64,000 bases of DNA from Gimesia maris (GTDB taxonomy: Bacteria; Planctomycetota; Planctomycetia; Planctomycetales; Planctomycetaceae), in NCBI RefSeq assembly GCF_008298035.1, contig NZ_CP042910.1, forward strand, positions 5,099,001-5,163,000, written 5' to 3'. How positions within the stretch are numbered: position 1 is the stretch's first letter; the number at the start of each line of letters is the position of its first letter. The position numbers were made by a program, and so were the translations under genes. The notes under the pieces were generated by a model. That model was not told the origin of the DNA. It saw nothing but the letters and a program-made list of their open reading frames with translations, and made no database searches. Positions 18,119-27,016 of the stretch are shown here, one piece after another.

Positions 18119-19414
18119 GTGCGACAATCCATATGCTCGTATCAGGCCGTTTCAGGAATTGAAATGCTGACCGCCAGAGTGTGTAGACATTCTCTGCTGG
18201 CAGTCGGTCTGTTACTGTGTTCCAGTTCGTTACTTCTCGGCCAGCAACCGGCAGACCCCAATGCATTGAATGTATACAAAGAGTTAATGTCTCCCGACGA
18301 AGCAGTCAATTTTCGAAAAAATAAACTAAGGGATTTCGATAAATTGTTGCGGGGTGGAAAAATCAGTTCTGCTGAAGACAAAAAACTGATTGCCGAAGGA
18401 GCGAAATACCACGTCTACCTGATGACCTTCAAGCAGGATCCTAATAAACCGGAAAACGAGACTGACTTGAATAAACTGCGGGCCAATATCCTGCGTGATA
18501 TTAATTTTTCCGGCAAGATCTCCGGTAACTATCAGGCACGCGAACTTTATCTCGAAGAACTCACAAAACGAGCCCAGGATCTGCTCAACAATCATCGCCT
18601 GGTTCGGTTCAGTGCCGCCGTGTTACTTTCGCAACTTGATCTGCGAGATGAAGATCGGCAAAAGAAAAAGGAGCGTGTAGCTTACACATTGGCTTATGTG
18701 CCCCTGGTCAAAGTTCTGAATGATAAATCTCAGACAACAGAGGTTAAGATTGTCGCTGCAAACGGACTGGCTCGAATCGGACAGACCGGAAATCCGACCA
18801 ACCAGTTACGGGTTAAAATTGCAGAAGAAATCATTGATGAGTTGATGCAGTCAGTCAACGAATTTTCCTGGTATCAGCGCAGCCTGATAAATGCGCTCGG
18901 TTCCATGGGTATTACCGATAACCTCGCGCGACAGCCAATCGTCACCGATGCATTACTAAAAGTCATGAGTAACGCAAAACGGACCTGGGAAGTCAGGTCT
19001 ACTGCTGCTGAGAATCTCGGTAAGCTTCCACTCAAAGCAAATGCAGACATCAAACTCATTACCTATTCCATCGTGGATCTGACACGAAAGATGATCCAGG
19101 CTTACAATGGCAATCCTAACGCATTCTTCTGGAAACGCTGTTTCTGGAATGTCTATCTAGCCTTCAAGCCCGAGAACGCAGCTGATAACACTGGTTTGTT
19201 CAAACAGCAGGTCAATCAGACAGTTGTGAATGACGCCTACAAACAGGTCATCAAACCGATCTCTGCCATTCTGCAACCAGGTGTGAACCCCAAAATCAAC
19301 GCTGAGACCATCAAGGGAATGGATGACTGGTTGAAGAAGAATCTCCCCAAAAACTTCCGGGTCGCTCCCGTACAAGCCAAACCTCAGAACCAGCAGGTCG
19401 CTGAAGGAAAATAG
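18119..19414 (+). CDS. Secreted HEAT-like repeat protein of unknown function
   Basis: 431 residues from GTG 18119, chosen for the GAAGGA ribosome site seven bases upstream; ATG 18164 would give a shorter and more standard signal peptide. The signal helix is LLAVGLLLCSSSLLLG. The mature region is helical, with repeat-like units (LVRFSAAVLLSQLDLRD, VKIVAANGLARIGQTGN, YQRSLINALGSMGITDN, VRSTAAENLGKLPLKA) resembling HEAT/armadillo repeats. A polar Gln/Pro tail ends the protein. No catalytic motif. It probably binds a protein partner outside the inner membrane; this is inference. Confidence 0.78.
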   Translation: MRQSICSYQAVSGIEMLTARVCRHSLLAVGLLLCSSSLLLGQQPADPNALNVYKELMSPDEAVNFRKNKLRDFDKLLRGGKISSAEDKKLIAEGAKYHVYLMTFKQDPNKPENETDLNKLRANILRDINFSGKISGNYQARELYLEELTKRAQDLLNNHRLVRFSAAVLLSQLDLRDEDRQKKKERVAYTLAYVPLVKVLNDKSQTTEVKIVAANGLARIGQTGNPTNQLRVKIAEEIIDELMQSVNEFSWYQRSLINALGSMGITDNLARQPIVTDALLKVMSNAKRTWEVRSTAAENLGKLPLKANADIKLITYSIVDLTRKMIQAYNGNPNAFFWKRCFWNVYLAFKPENAADNTGLFKQQVNQTVVNDAYKQVIKPISAILQPGVNPKINAETIKGMDDWLKKNLPKNFRVAPVQAKPQNQQVAEGK

Positions 19415-19552
19415 TCCTTCTCTTTTCTGCTTAGTCACTCGGACTGACAGTTTCCTCTTCTGAATGCTCAGCTAAAGATATTCCTCTGATTCTGATCAAC
19501 CACCCCGCTGAACGTCCCTGCTTTTTCTATCACTTTTCAGTAGAATAGCAGC

Positions 19553-20590
19553 ATGCAAATTACAGACATTCGCGCGATACAACCCGCTGGAAATAATTCT
19601 CCACCCGACTGGCGTACCAGCCTGGGCCAGATTCTCGTTGCCATTGATACCGATGCCGGTATCACAGGCTATGGAGTCGGCGGTGGAGGCCTGGCAGGAC
19701 AACACGTGGTCAAGACTGTCCTGCGCGATCTTCTGCTCGGCCGAAACCCGGAAGAAATTTCACAGCTCTGGGGCGAAATGTATCAGGCCACTCTGGCTTT
19801 TGGTCGCAAAGGCATCGCCATCATGGCCCTCAGTGGAGTGGATCTGGCTTTGTGGGACCTGCAGGGAAAGCGGGAGCAACAACCGGTGGTCGAGCTTCTG
19901 GGAGGCACTCCTGAAATAAAAATACCAACCTATCACACGGTCTGGTCAACAGAGGATCTTACTGCGACCGGGGAGCACGCCGGTTATAAACTGCATCTCG
20001 GAAAAGTCGCTGCTCCTGAACAGCGCGATTTGATGGTCGCCTCCATCGAACAGGCACGGAACCGCATCGGCAATTCCCCTTTACTAATGGTTGATGCCTG
20101 GATGAAATGGGACATTGAATCAACAATCTCCATTTCGCAAGCGATCAAACCGTTTCAAATCGAATGGATTGAAGAACCATTATCCCCGGATGATCTGGCA
20201 GGCTATGCAGTACTTAAAGAAAAAACGGAAGTCCCTATCGCTGGTGGCGAGCATGAGTTTACTTCAGAAGCGTTTCGCCCGCTCATTGAGCAGAAACTGC
20301 ATACCGTGCTCCAGCCCGATGTCAACTGGTGCGGTGGTTTGACGGAACTGATCAGAATCTACACAATGGCTAAGGAAGCCGGCTTACGTGTCTGTCCACA
20401 TCGTGGTTGTGAAATCTGGGCGTTGCACGCCATCACAGCACTGGATTCCCAGCCACTCGCAGAGACCGGTCGCCCCTGGATGACCTGGGTTAAAGGACAA
20501 CCTGACATCAGGCAGGGTATGATCGAAGTTTCGGATCGTCCCGGCTTTGGTCTGCTATTTGATGAACATCATCTGCAACTTGTAAACTGA
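19553..20590 (+). CDS. Enolase-superfamily enzyme, mandelate racemase/rhamnonate dehydratase-like
   Basis: 345 residues. N-terminal capping domain (1-115), then a beta7-alpha barrel. Metal ligands are visible as D181 (LLMVDAW), E207 (EWIEEP) and a Glu in AGGEHEFT (about 234). The GGEHE form plus a VCPHRG motif (about 283) resembles L-rhamnonate dehydratases and related sugar-acid dehydratases. The barrel Lys motif is less clear (YKLHLGK). It likely dehydrates an aldonic acid in carbohydrate breakdown, which would suit a polysaccharide-degrading planctomycete. The exact substrate cannot be read from sequence, and no sugar-acid catabolic genes are adjacent. Confidence 0.85.
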   Translation: MQITDIRAIQPAGNNSPPDWRTSLGQILVAIDTDAGITGYGVGGGGLAGQHVVKTVLRDLLLGRNPEEISQLWGEMYQATLAFGRKGIAIMALSGVDLALWDLQGKREQQPVVELLGGTPEIKIPTYHTVWSTEDLTATGEHAGYKLHLGKVAAPEQRDLMVASIEQARNRIGNSPLLMVDAWMKWDIESTISISQAIKPFQIEWIEEPLSPDDLAGYAVLKEKTEVPIAGGEHEFTSEAFRPLIEQKLHTVLQPDVNWCGGLTELIRIYTMAKEAGLRVCPHRGCEIWALHAITALDSQPLAETGRPWMTWVKGQPDIRQGMIEVSDRPGFGLLFDEHHLQLVN

Positions 20591-20632
20591 ATCACCTGTC
20601 TTGAATTTTAAATGCGTGAAGCCCTGCCTATT

Positions 20633-21625
20633 ATGAGAAATCAAAACCTGCTGATCATCAATTCCCTGAGTTGTTTTATAAGCATCCTCATGTTTACCGG
20701 CTGTAGCCACGAAGCATCCCCGGACAAGACAGCCCAGGATACAACCCCAGATCCACCAGTCCCGACAGCACCTGCCGGGCCTGTCGTTCTGACAGAACAG
20801 GATATCCACGAACGCCTGAAGAAAAATAATCCCGACTATCAGAACAATGCCGAGTTCGGGAAACAAAAGGGAGAAATCATTTCAGCCAAACTGGTCGGAG
20901 TGGAAGATATTTCTGCTCTGAAAGGTATGAAACTCCAGTTTCTCGATCTGATGAACTGTCCCGTTTCTGATTTACGTCCGCTGAAAGGCATGGATCTGCA
21001 GTACCTGGATCTTACACATTGTCCGGTCACTGATTTGAGCCCGCTGAAGGGCATGAAAATACAGGAACTCTATCTGGAAGGGTCGTTCGTCAGTGATCTC
21101 AGCCCCTTACAGGGCATGCCCATTCGCATTCTCAGGATGGAACATACCCCCGTTTCAGATATTTCACCACTGGAAGGCATGCCCCTCAATCAACTCAATC
21201 TGTTTGACACAAAGGTCAAGAATCTGGGTCTGATCAATACACTGCCCCTCAAGACGCTCTGGATTCCCAATACGGAAATTACCGACATTTCCCCCCTCAA
21301 AGGCATGCTGCTGGAAAGCCTGGATATTCAGGACACGAAGGTCGCTGATCTCTCCCCATTGCGGGGCATGCAGTTTCTGCGACTGAACCTCGCGAATTCC
21401 GCTGTGACCGATTTGACGCCTCTGAAAGGAATGCCTCTACAGCGTCTGATTTTTACCCCTGCCAACATCACAAAAGGCATGGATGTAATCAGGGATAATC
21501 CGTCGATTCAAGGTCTGGGCGCCAGTTTTGATACCGTCAAAGCCGCGGATGAATTCTGGAAAGAATACGATGCGGCCCAGACGAAACCGGAGAAGGAGAA
21601 ACCGGAGAAGCAAAAGACTGAGTAA
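20633..21625 (+). CDS. Leucine-rich-repeat lipoprotein
   Basis: 330 residues from ATG 20633 (an in-frame ATG at 20612 is possible). Lipobox FTGC near residue 24, then a Pro/Ala-rich linker. About nine tandem 23-residue units of the form LKGMxLQxLDLxxCPVxDLSP follow between about 85 and 290. The repeat is also visible in the DNA as recurring CTGAAAGGCATG-like words. The C-terminus is a Lys/Glu-rich tail. LRR lipoproteins on the cell surface usually bind proteins or glycans; no partner is indicated. The gene starts 42 bases after the enolase-family gene, so co-transcription is possible. Confidence 0.85.
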   Translation: MRNQNLLIINSLSCFISILMFTGCSHEASPDKTAQDTTPDPPVPTAPAGPVVLTEQDIHERLKKNNPDYQNNAEFGKQKGEIISAKLVGVEDISALKGMKLQFLDLMNCPVSDLRPLKGMDLQYLDLTHCPVTDLSPLKGMKIQELYLEGSFVSDLSPLQGMPIRILRMEHTPVSDISPLEGMPLNQLNLFDTKVKNLGLINTLPLKTLWIPNTEITDISPLKGMLLESLDIQDTKVADLSPLRGMQFLRLNLANSAVTDLTPLKGMPLQRLIFTPANITKGMDVIRDNPSIQGLGASFDTVKAADEFWKEYDAAQTKPEKEKPEKQKTE

Positions 21626-21640
21626 TCACCAGTGATTCAG

Positions 21641-22438
21641 TCAATCGACAAGATACTGCTGATTCTGAGAGAACAGATCCGATTTCCAGATCTTCAGTCG
21701 GTTTAGCCAGAATTGCAGCATCACTGCCAGTGTCAGTATTCCATAACGGGCGCTGCGTCTGAAATTGATACTTGATGCTTCTTCAAAATAACGAACCGGT
21801 ACCGGGATGTCGCTCAGCTTAAAACCAAATCGCACTGCCTGCGCCAGGAACTGAGTGTCGAAAATAAAATCATCCGAATTCTTGTCGAAGGGAATCGTCT
21901 CCAGAACTTTGCGGCTGTAAGCACGAAAGCCACTGTGAAAATCTCCCAGGTTCTGACCCAGGGCAATATTTTCGACAATCGTCAGAAAGCGATTCGCGAC
22001 ATATTTATAAAAAGGCATCCCCCCCGACAGGGTCTCCGCCCGGGTTCGAATGCGTGAACCTAGAATCACATCACAAATCCCCAGCCGAATCAGTTCGGTT
22101 GCCACAGGGATGACCCGACTGTCGTACTGATAATCAGGATGGATCATCACGACATAATCTGCTCCCGCATCCAGGGCATAACGATAACAGGTCTTCTGGT
22201 TTCCACCATAGCCTTTATTTCGTTCATGCTGAATCACCGTTAAGCCCAAGCGTTTTGCGACTTCGACTGTATTGTCACTGCTGCAGTCATCAACCAGTAC
22301 GATTTCATCTACTGAGCCCTCAGGGATATCCGCCACCGTCCGTTCCAGGGTACTGGCAGCGTTATAGGCGGGCATCACAGCAATGACTCGCCCACGGACC
22401 GACAAGGAGTTGTTTGAGATGGAATCGGGGTCAGACAT
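21641..22438 (-). CDS. Glycosyltransferase family 2 (dolichyl-phosphate mannosyltransferase-like)
   Basis: 265 residues. GT-A fold: [22 protein letters not shown] at the N-terminus, [10 protein letters not shown] (about 46-55, nucleotide binding), [33 protein letters not shown] with HPD in place of the usual DAD/DGD, and GSRI about 40 residues later. It resembles DPM1/DPG-type enzymes that transfer sugar to polyprenyl phosphate. No C-terminal membrane helices beyond one weak hydrophobic stretch ([14 protein letters not shown]). Probably works at the cytoplasmic face of the membrane in cell-surface glycan synthesis. Confidence 0.88.
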   Translation of the reverse strand: MSDPDSISNNSLSVRGRVIAVMPAYNAASTLERTVADIPEGSVDEIVLVDDCSSDNTVEVAKRLGLTVIQHERNKGYGGNQKTCYRYALDAGADYVVMIHPDYQYDSRVIPVATELIRLGICDVILGSRIRTRAETLSGGMPFYKYVANRFLTIVENIALGQNLGDFHSGFRAYSRKVLETIPFDKNSDDFIFDTQFLAQAVRFGFKLSDIPVPVRYFEEASSINFRRSARYGILTLAVMLQFWLNRLKIWKSDLFSQNQQYLVD

Positions 22439-22623
22439 AAGATATCAAATTCAGAACGTTGTTGATGAGCTGTTCATTTTCCAGATACAGAACAGGGATA
22501 CCGCAGGTAGCAGTGCAAGACCTCGCTCGAAATAAACGGCGTGAACTGGTCGCACTCGGGATTGCATTGTTTATGAGTAGATCTGCATAAACAAGTCAAA
22601 ACAGCCTCGTTTTAAGGATTCAC

Positions 22624-24375
22624 TTAAACCGGGGTCGAAGTCAGGCTGCAAACTCGATTGCGCCCTTCCGCTTTTGCCTGATACAGGGCACTGTCCGCAG
22701 CAGCTAACATCGCCTGAACACTATCCATTATGTGGGGGGAATAGGTCGAGATCCCCAGGCTCGCTGTAACTGGGATGTGCACTTCGTTAAATTTGATCAC
22801 GCTGGATTCAATAGAATGACGTATCACTTCAGCGATTCGCTCCGTACCCGTCAGTCCCACTTCTGGTAACAGAATTGCCAATTCTTCACCGCCATAGCGG
22901 GCAGCAATGACATTATCCGATGAGCGAATCTCTTGAATGCGTTCTCGCAAAATCTGCGCGACCCGTCTCAGGACTTCATCTCCAGCCTGATGACCATAGG
23001 TATCGTTGACCGATTTGAAGTGATCCAGGTCGATTAAAATCAGTGAACAGGCCATCTCGGCTGATTGGGCCCGCTGAAACTGATCTTCAAACAGTTCATC
23101 AAACGAACGTCGATTGACCAGTCCCGTTAAACCATCCTGTTTCGCCTGACGTTCAATGGTCGCATGGCTGAGCACTTTCAACAGAGTATTGGATAAAAAC
23201 TGTGAAGCCCAGGAGATCAGCCTTAATGATCGTTCATCATAGGGTTGACTGTCCTGACTGGTCAGACAGAGCACACCAATACGTTTCCGGTTTGTGATCA
23301 GAGGTGAAATCAGAGCGGCCCCCACCAGAGAGCGAATCCCATGGTTTTCCAGTTGATCACCCGAAAGAGAAGTATTTTCCCCTGAGTTGAGCCCCAGTTG
23401 CACCAGGTTCATCTCATGTTCACGCCAGCGGGCTTTGACACCGGACTGAAGCGTGATTCCACATTCGACTATCGCCTTGCAGCCACTCACATCGCCGGGC
23501 GTTGAAAGAAATAGACCTGCTCGGCTTGAATTGGTCAGTTGTCGTAATCGATCCAGAAACTCTTCCAGCATAATCACGGGAGTCTTGAACTGCTGGTCTG
23601 CTAAAGAACGCAACTCGAGTTGTTCACGTGTCACGCGTAACTCAAATCGATGCGATTCAAAATCCTGATTCTTGACAATATTGCGAGACACACAGATCAG
23701 CAGTCGCTTCGCCAGTTTGATCTGCTGTACTTCATCAACCCCTTCAGGATACAGATCCGTTGTAATAAAGATTCCTGAGATATCTTTTTTATCATAGACG
23801 GCCAGCAGGCACAGCTTTTGGATCCGGGCTTTGTCCTGATCGTGAAAACATTGATACACACTCGATTCCCGGAGTTTTTCACCACGCAGTACAAGCACAT
23901 TCTGATTCCGCAGTTGCTTCAGTAAACTCCGGTCAATGTCATATACGGCTTTCGTGTTGCGCGAAACACCCCGTGATTCACGAAGCTTGAATTCGCCATC
24001 AATGTGATTCAAATACAACCCAAACCCATCTCGTAGTGAAGGAACATATCGTTTCAGGAGCAGTTCGATTGCCTGATCGAAATCGGACTGCGATACGAAC
24101 TCTCTCAAGATATGATTCTCGATCAGCGTCATCGCCCGATCAGACTGAATATCCTGTAACTCGACTTCAAATTCAGATAGATTACGCTGAAACTGTTCGT
24201 TCTCTTTGCGGACGGCTGACATCTTGAGTGTGTACACAATATATTGCAGCAGACAGACACCAGCGATGGCCGCAACACTGGCATTTGTGACGCCCTGCGA
24301 CACATTGTGAGTGAATACTTCGATGATTGATGCTATAAGGTAAGACAACTGAGCCCTGCGCTTTCTAACCTGCAA
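22624..24375 (-). CDS. Membrane-anchored GAF-GGDEF diguanylate cyclase
   Basis: 583 residues from TTG 24375; the frame is closed upstream by a TAG, and no better start with a ribosome site is visible. One N-terminal helix (about 32-51), a coiled-coil region (about 55-80), and two GAF-like segments (about 85-215 and 255-395). The second includes SRAGLFLSTPGDVSG and IGVLCLTSQDSQPYDERSLRLISWASQFL. A complete GGDEF domain (about 415-580) carries DGLTGLVNRRSFDEL, LIDLDHFKSVNDTYGHQAGD and the active site YGGEELAIL. It would make cyclic di-GMP. An RSSD resembling the inhibitory I-site sits seven, not five, residues before GGEEL, so product feedback is doubtful. Confidence 0.9.
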   Translation of the reverse strand: MQVRKRRAQLSYLIASIIEVFTHNVSQGVTNASVAAIAGVCLLQYIVYTLKMSAVRKENEQFQRNLSEFEVELQDIQSDRAMTLIENHILREFVSQSDFDQAIELLLKRYVPSLRDGFGLYLNHIDGEFKLRESRGVSRNTKAVYDIDRSLLKQLRNQNVLVLRGEKLRESSVYQCFHDQDKARIQKLCLLAVYDKKDISGIFITTDLYPEGVDEVQQIKLAKRLLICVSRNIVKNQDFESHRFELRVTREQLELRSLADQQFKTPVIMLEEFLDRLRQLTNSSRAGLFLSTPGDVSGCKAIVECGITLQSGVKARWREHEMNLVQLGLNSGENTSLSGDQLENHGIRSLVGAALISPLITNRKRIGVLCLTSQDSQPYDERSLRLISWASQFLSNTLLKVLSHATIERQAKQDGLTGLVNRRSFDELFEDQFQRAQSAEMACSLILIDLDHFKSVNDTYGHQAGDEVLRRVAQILRERIQEIRSSDNVIAARYGGEELAILLPEVGLTGTERIAEVIRHSIESSVIKFNEVHIPVTASLGISTYSPHIMDSVQAMLAAADSALYQAKAEGRNRVCSLTSTPV

Positions 24376-24709
24376 ATGCGATTCTATCTGATGAATCCCG
24401 CGGAATCTCTACGAGGTTCACTCAAAACCTAGCCCAGAAAATGCCGTTTGATGAACACATTTTCCAGACAGCTACAATGATTTGAACTCATCACTTTGCC
24501 TGATCCCTGAATTCGTTATAATCCAGATAAACCGATATTTTTCGCTTTCGATTTGGACTCCGTTATTCTCTAATAAGGTGATGTCAGTCGCTTATCGAAT
24601 CTAACACTTGTCTCTGAAACAGGATGAGACTCAAATAAGTGCTCCTCCAGGCATCGCTGACACAGGTATTTACCGTTCCTAATACTTTTGACAAAGCGTC
24701 AGGTCTTCT
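24376..24709. other. Divergent intergenic region with a promoter candidate
   Basis: 334 bases. TATAAT at 24517-24522 is preceded by TTGCCT at 24496-24501 with a short 15-base spacer, a plausible plus-strand promoter about 190 bases upstream of the DUF1080 gene. No hairpin, repeat or small ORF of note. Confidence 0.4.
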
Positions 24710-25486
24710 ATGAATATTTTGAATCATTTCCGAAACTCCTTTCTTCAGATCAGATTGCCGAAAACCTCTCTGCTTCTGGTAATCACACTCAGCCTGATGA
24801 CTGCTCCCTCAGCCTCTGCAGAGGATCAGCCAGAAAAAAATGGGACAAAAAAAGCAGAAGCAGGTGCCAGCACAAAAGCAGAGAAACAACCCAAAACGAA
24901 ATGGATCTCTCTGTTCAACGGTAAAAACCTGGATGGCTGGAAGGTCCCTCAATTCGGAGGGGAAGGTGAAGTCCATGTCGAAAAGGGAAACCTGATTCTG
25001 GAAATGGGCGTCGATCTGACCGGCGCCACTCTCGTCGACACGAAAGATTTCCCCCTGACGAACTATGAAGTCGAACTGGAAGCTATGCGCGTGGATGGAA
25101 CCGACTTCTTCTGTGGACTGACTTTTCCTGTTAAAAAAGATCCCTGCTCCTTTATCCTGGGAGGCTGGGGGGGGAGCCTGTGTGGTATTTCCAGCATCGA
25201 CGGAGATGACGCATCACAAAACAGCACGACCACGTTTCAGACATTTAAAAAGAATCAATGGTATAAAATTCGTCTACAGGTCACCGACCATAAGATTCAG
25301 GTCTGGCTGGATGGAAAACAGATAGTCGATCAGAATCTGAAAGATCGCAAAATCTCAATCCGCCACGAAGTTGAACTCTCCCGTCCCTTCGGCATCACCT
25401 CTTTCTGCACGACGGCTGCTTTGAAAAATATTCGCATAAGGAAACTGGATCCCGCAGAAGTCGCCAAAACTGCACCACAGAAATAA
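24710..25486 (+). CDS. Secreted DUF1080 (3-keto-disaccharide hydrolase-like) protein
   Basis: 258 residues. Signal peptide about 20-38 (cleavage near SASA), then a Lys/Glu/Ala-rich linker (40-62). A single DUF1080 domain (about 63-245) begins WISLFNGKNLDGWKVP and has the concanavalin-like pattern NLILEMGVDLTGATLV, FFCGLTFPV, KNQWYKIRLQVTDHKIQVWLDGKQIVD and GITSFCTTAALKNIRIRKL. DUF1080 proteins are greatly expanded in planctomycetes and are linked to sugar binding or hydrolysis of 3-keto-glycosides. The function of this one is inferred from the family only. Confidence 0.88.
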   Translation: MNILNHFRNSFLQIRLPKTSLLLVITLSLMTAPSASAEDQPEKNGTKKAEAGASTKAEKQPKTKWISLFNGKNLDGWKVPQFGGEGEVHVEKGNLILEMGVDLTGATLVDTKDFPLTNYEVELEAMRVDGTDFFCGLTFPVKKDPCSFILGGWGGSLCGISSIDGDDASQNSTTTFQTFKKNQWYKIRLQVTDHKIQVWLDGKQIVDQNLKDRKISIRHEVELSRPFGITSFCTTAALKNIRIRKLDPAEVAKTAPQK

Positions 25487-25718
25487 AACCACACGTTGAT
25501 TTTGATCAACACTCCGATGGATTACGTCATCATACGACAGGAACACCGTGAGATTTGTCCCTCTCATAAGCCGTTTTATCAACAGCCTTTAGATAGACTC
25601 ACCCGTTTCATCGAGAAAGTGGTATTCCTTTTGCGTTTACCCTGCCAGAGAAAGCCTGGGAATTCTTCGTGATTCCAGGCACCGGGTCATTTCACTCTCA
25701 AGGTAGAACGGCATTCCA

Positions 25719-26657
25719 TTGAATTCGCAAATTACCGCAGAAATCGCAGCAGTCATTGCATCTCAAAGTCTTTCGCTCATTGAAGGGGCTGGCCCTTTTT
25801 CGTCCGATATACTCTGTGACTTCTGGTATCACGGGCAGGAACATCTGAAGCTCAGGCGACGTGTCCTTGAGCCATTGGCTCAATCAGATTCTCCTGGTGA
25901 ACTCTCGGAATCCGAACTGGAAGCCATTTTTAAAGATTTCTTCGCGGAAGAAATGCTGATCCGTGTTGTCACGACAGTTCTCGCTGTGACCGATCAAAAG
26001 CGGAAACAGCGTCAGGCCGAACCCATCGCCCGCAGCCTCTATCTGGCATTTCTGGATCTGAAACGGATCGTACTGGCAGTGATGGTGGCAGAAAATCATC
26101 TGAGCCTCGATGCCCTTAAACGAATTAATACCACGAGACGCTCAATCGAACGCTGGACCGACCTGATGCTGGGGCAGTTTGTACTGCGGTACAACATGCA
26201 GGAATTTGCCCACGATCCGGAACGCTCGCGCGATTTTGGTGAAGACCAGTCTACAAACCTCAATGCCCCTTCCCCCGTTCAGACCTGGGACCTGATCACT
26301 GCCGGTTTACGAATTTCATTCCCGGCCGGACTGACCAGTCAATGCAGCGACCACTGGGAAAAAATGCTGGCAGCCATCATGGCCTGCTATCCTGAAGAGT
26401 GTTTCCATCAGTCTGCCACGATGAAATCAATCCAGCACATTCGCATTGCACGCAGTGGACTCGCCGCCGAAACACATCCTGGCAATATTCCAGAATTATT
26501 TCGTACACTGTTACCTCACACTTCCTCAAGCAATCAAAATCATCCTCACTTTAAACCTGCAGATCTGAAGCAGCAGGAACCGAAATCCTCTCCCCCAAAA
26601 CAGGGAATCAGCTTCTCACATTTCCATAAGAGAAGTTCAAAAGGCCCTCATTTCTAA
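25719..26657 (+). CDS. Cytoplasmic protein of unknown function
   Basis: 312 residues from TTG 25719 with AAGG about 15 bases upstream, a weak site, so the start is uncertain. Largely helical (residues 1-250), with no signal or membrane helix. A polar Ser/Pro/Lys-rich tail follows (265-312). Segments such as EHLKLRRRVLEPLAQSDSPGELSESELEAIF and RSIERWTDLMLGQFVLRYN show coding-type composition. I recognise no family. The gene lies just upstream of the aroF leader but has a separate promoter between them. Confidence 0.65.
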   Translation: MNSQITAEIAAVIASQSLSLIEGAGPFSSDILCDFWYHGQEHLKLRRRVLEPLAQSDSPGELSESELEAIFKDFFAEEMLIRVVTTVLAVTDQKRKQRQAEPIARSLYLAFLDLKRIVLAVMVAENHLSLDALKRINTTRRSIERWTDLMLGQFVLRYNMQEFAHDPERSRDFGEDQSTNLNAPSPVQTWDLITAGLRISFPAGLTSQCSDHWEKMLAAIMACYPEECFHQSATMKSIQHIRIARSGLAAETHPGNIPELFRTLLPHTSSSNQNHPHFKPADLKQQEPKSSPPKQGISFSHFHKRSSKGPHF

Positions 26658-26695
26658 ATCGTTCCAGCCGATTGAGAAACTTTTGAATTTCCCGG

Positions 26696-26725
26696 TTGAC
26701 TTAATTTGCTCTGCAGGAGTATGAT
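26696..26725 (+). promoter_or_regulatory. Sigma-70-type promoter for the DAHP synthase leader
   Basis: TTGACT (26696-26701), 18-base spacer, TATGAT (26720-26725). Both hexamers are one base off consensus. Transcription would start near 26732, giving a leader of about 285 bases before the aroF start. Confidence 0.75.
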
Positions 26726-26792
26726 TTACGCGTTGGTTTTCTTCGATGGAAATTCGATAGAAATCATATTTTAACCCTTTTGGAGTTTCTCC

Positions 26793-26924
26793 GTGACACA
26801 TCGGTTTGGTACTTTTAGCTTTAATTCAGTGCGGCTGTCTTTTTTTACAGCCTGGCACTTTTTGAGCTATTGGTTTACCGGAACAGGTTACCTGACCGAT
26901 CGAATACATACCGTTCTTAACTGA
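26793..26924 (+). CDS. Aromatic-rich leader peptide of the DAHP synthase gene
   Basis: A 43-codon ORF starting GTG 26793 with GGAG seven bases upstream and ending TGA 26922-26924. The peptide begins MTHRFGTFSFNSVRLSFF and continues TAWHFLSYWFTGTGY. It has 7 Phe (5, 8, 10, 17, 18, 23, 28), 2 Trp (21, 27) and 2 Tyr (26, 33): 11 aromatics in 43 residues, densest at 17-28. It sits between a strong promoter and a strong terminator ahead of the first gene of aromatic amino acid synthesis, as attenuation leader peptides do. Its role is regulatory: ribosome stalling when aromatic tRNA charging falls. The peptide is too short for a domain, and I know of no database entry for it. Confidence 0.8.
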   Translation: MTHRFGTFSFNSVRLSFFTAWHFLSYWFTGTGYLTDRIHTVLN

Positions 26925-26947
26925 TGAACAAACCCTGAAATCGATTG

Positions 26948-26981
26948 GCCCTGTAACCTCACTGGTTACAGGGCTTTTTTT
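26948..26981 (+). terminator. Attenuator terminator upstream of aroF
   Basis: Perfect 11-bp stem (26948-26958 with 26964-26974), loop TCACT, then seven T (26975-26981). It lies 23 bases after the leader stop and 36 before the aroF start. The 5' arm and first loop base (GTAACCT, 26953-26959) can also pair with AGGTTAC at 26885-26891 inside the leader ORF, a candidate antiterminator. Confidence 0.88.
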
Positions 26982-27016
26982 ATTCCCTGAGACTGAATTA
27001 GAAATGAGTCAACGCC

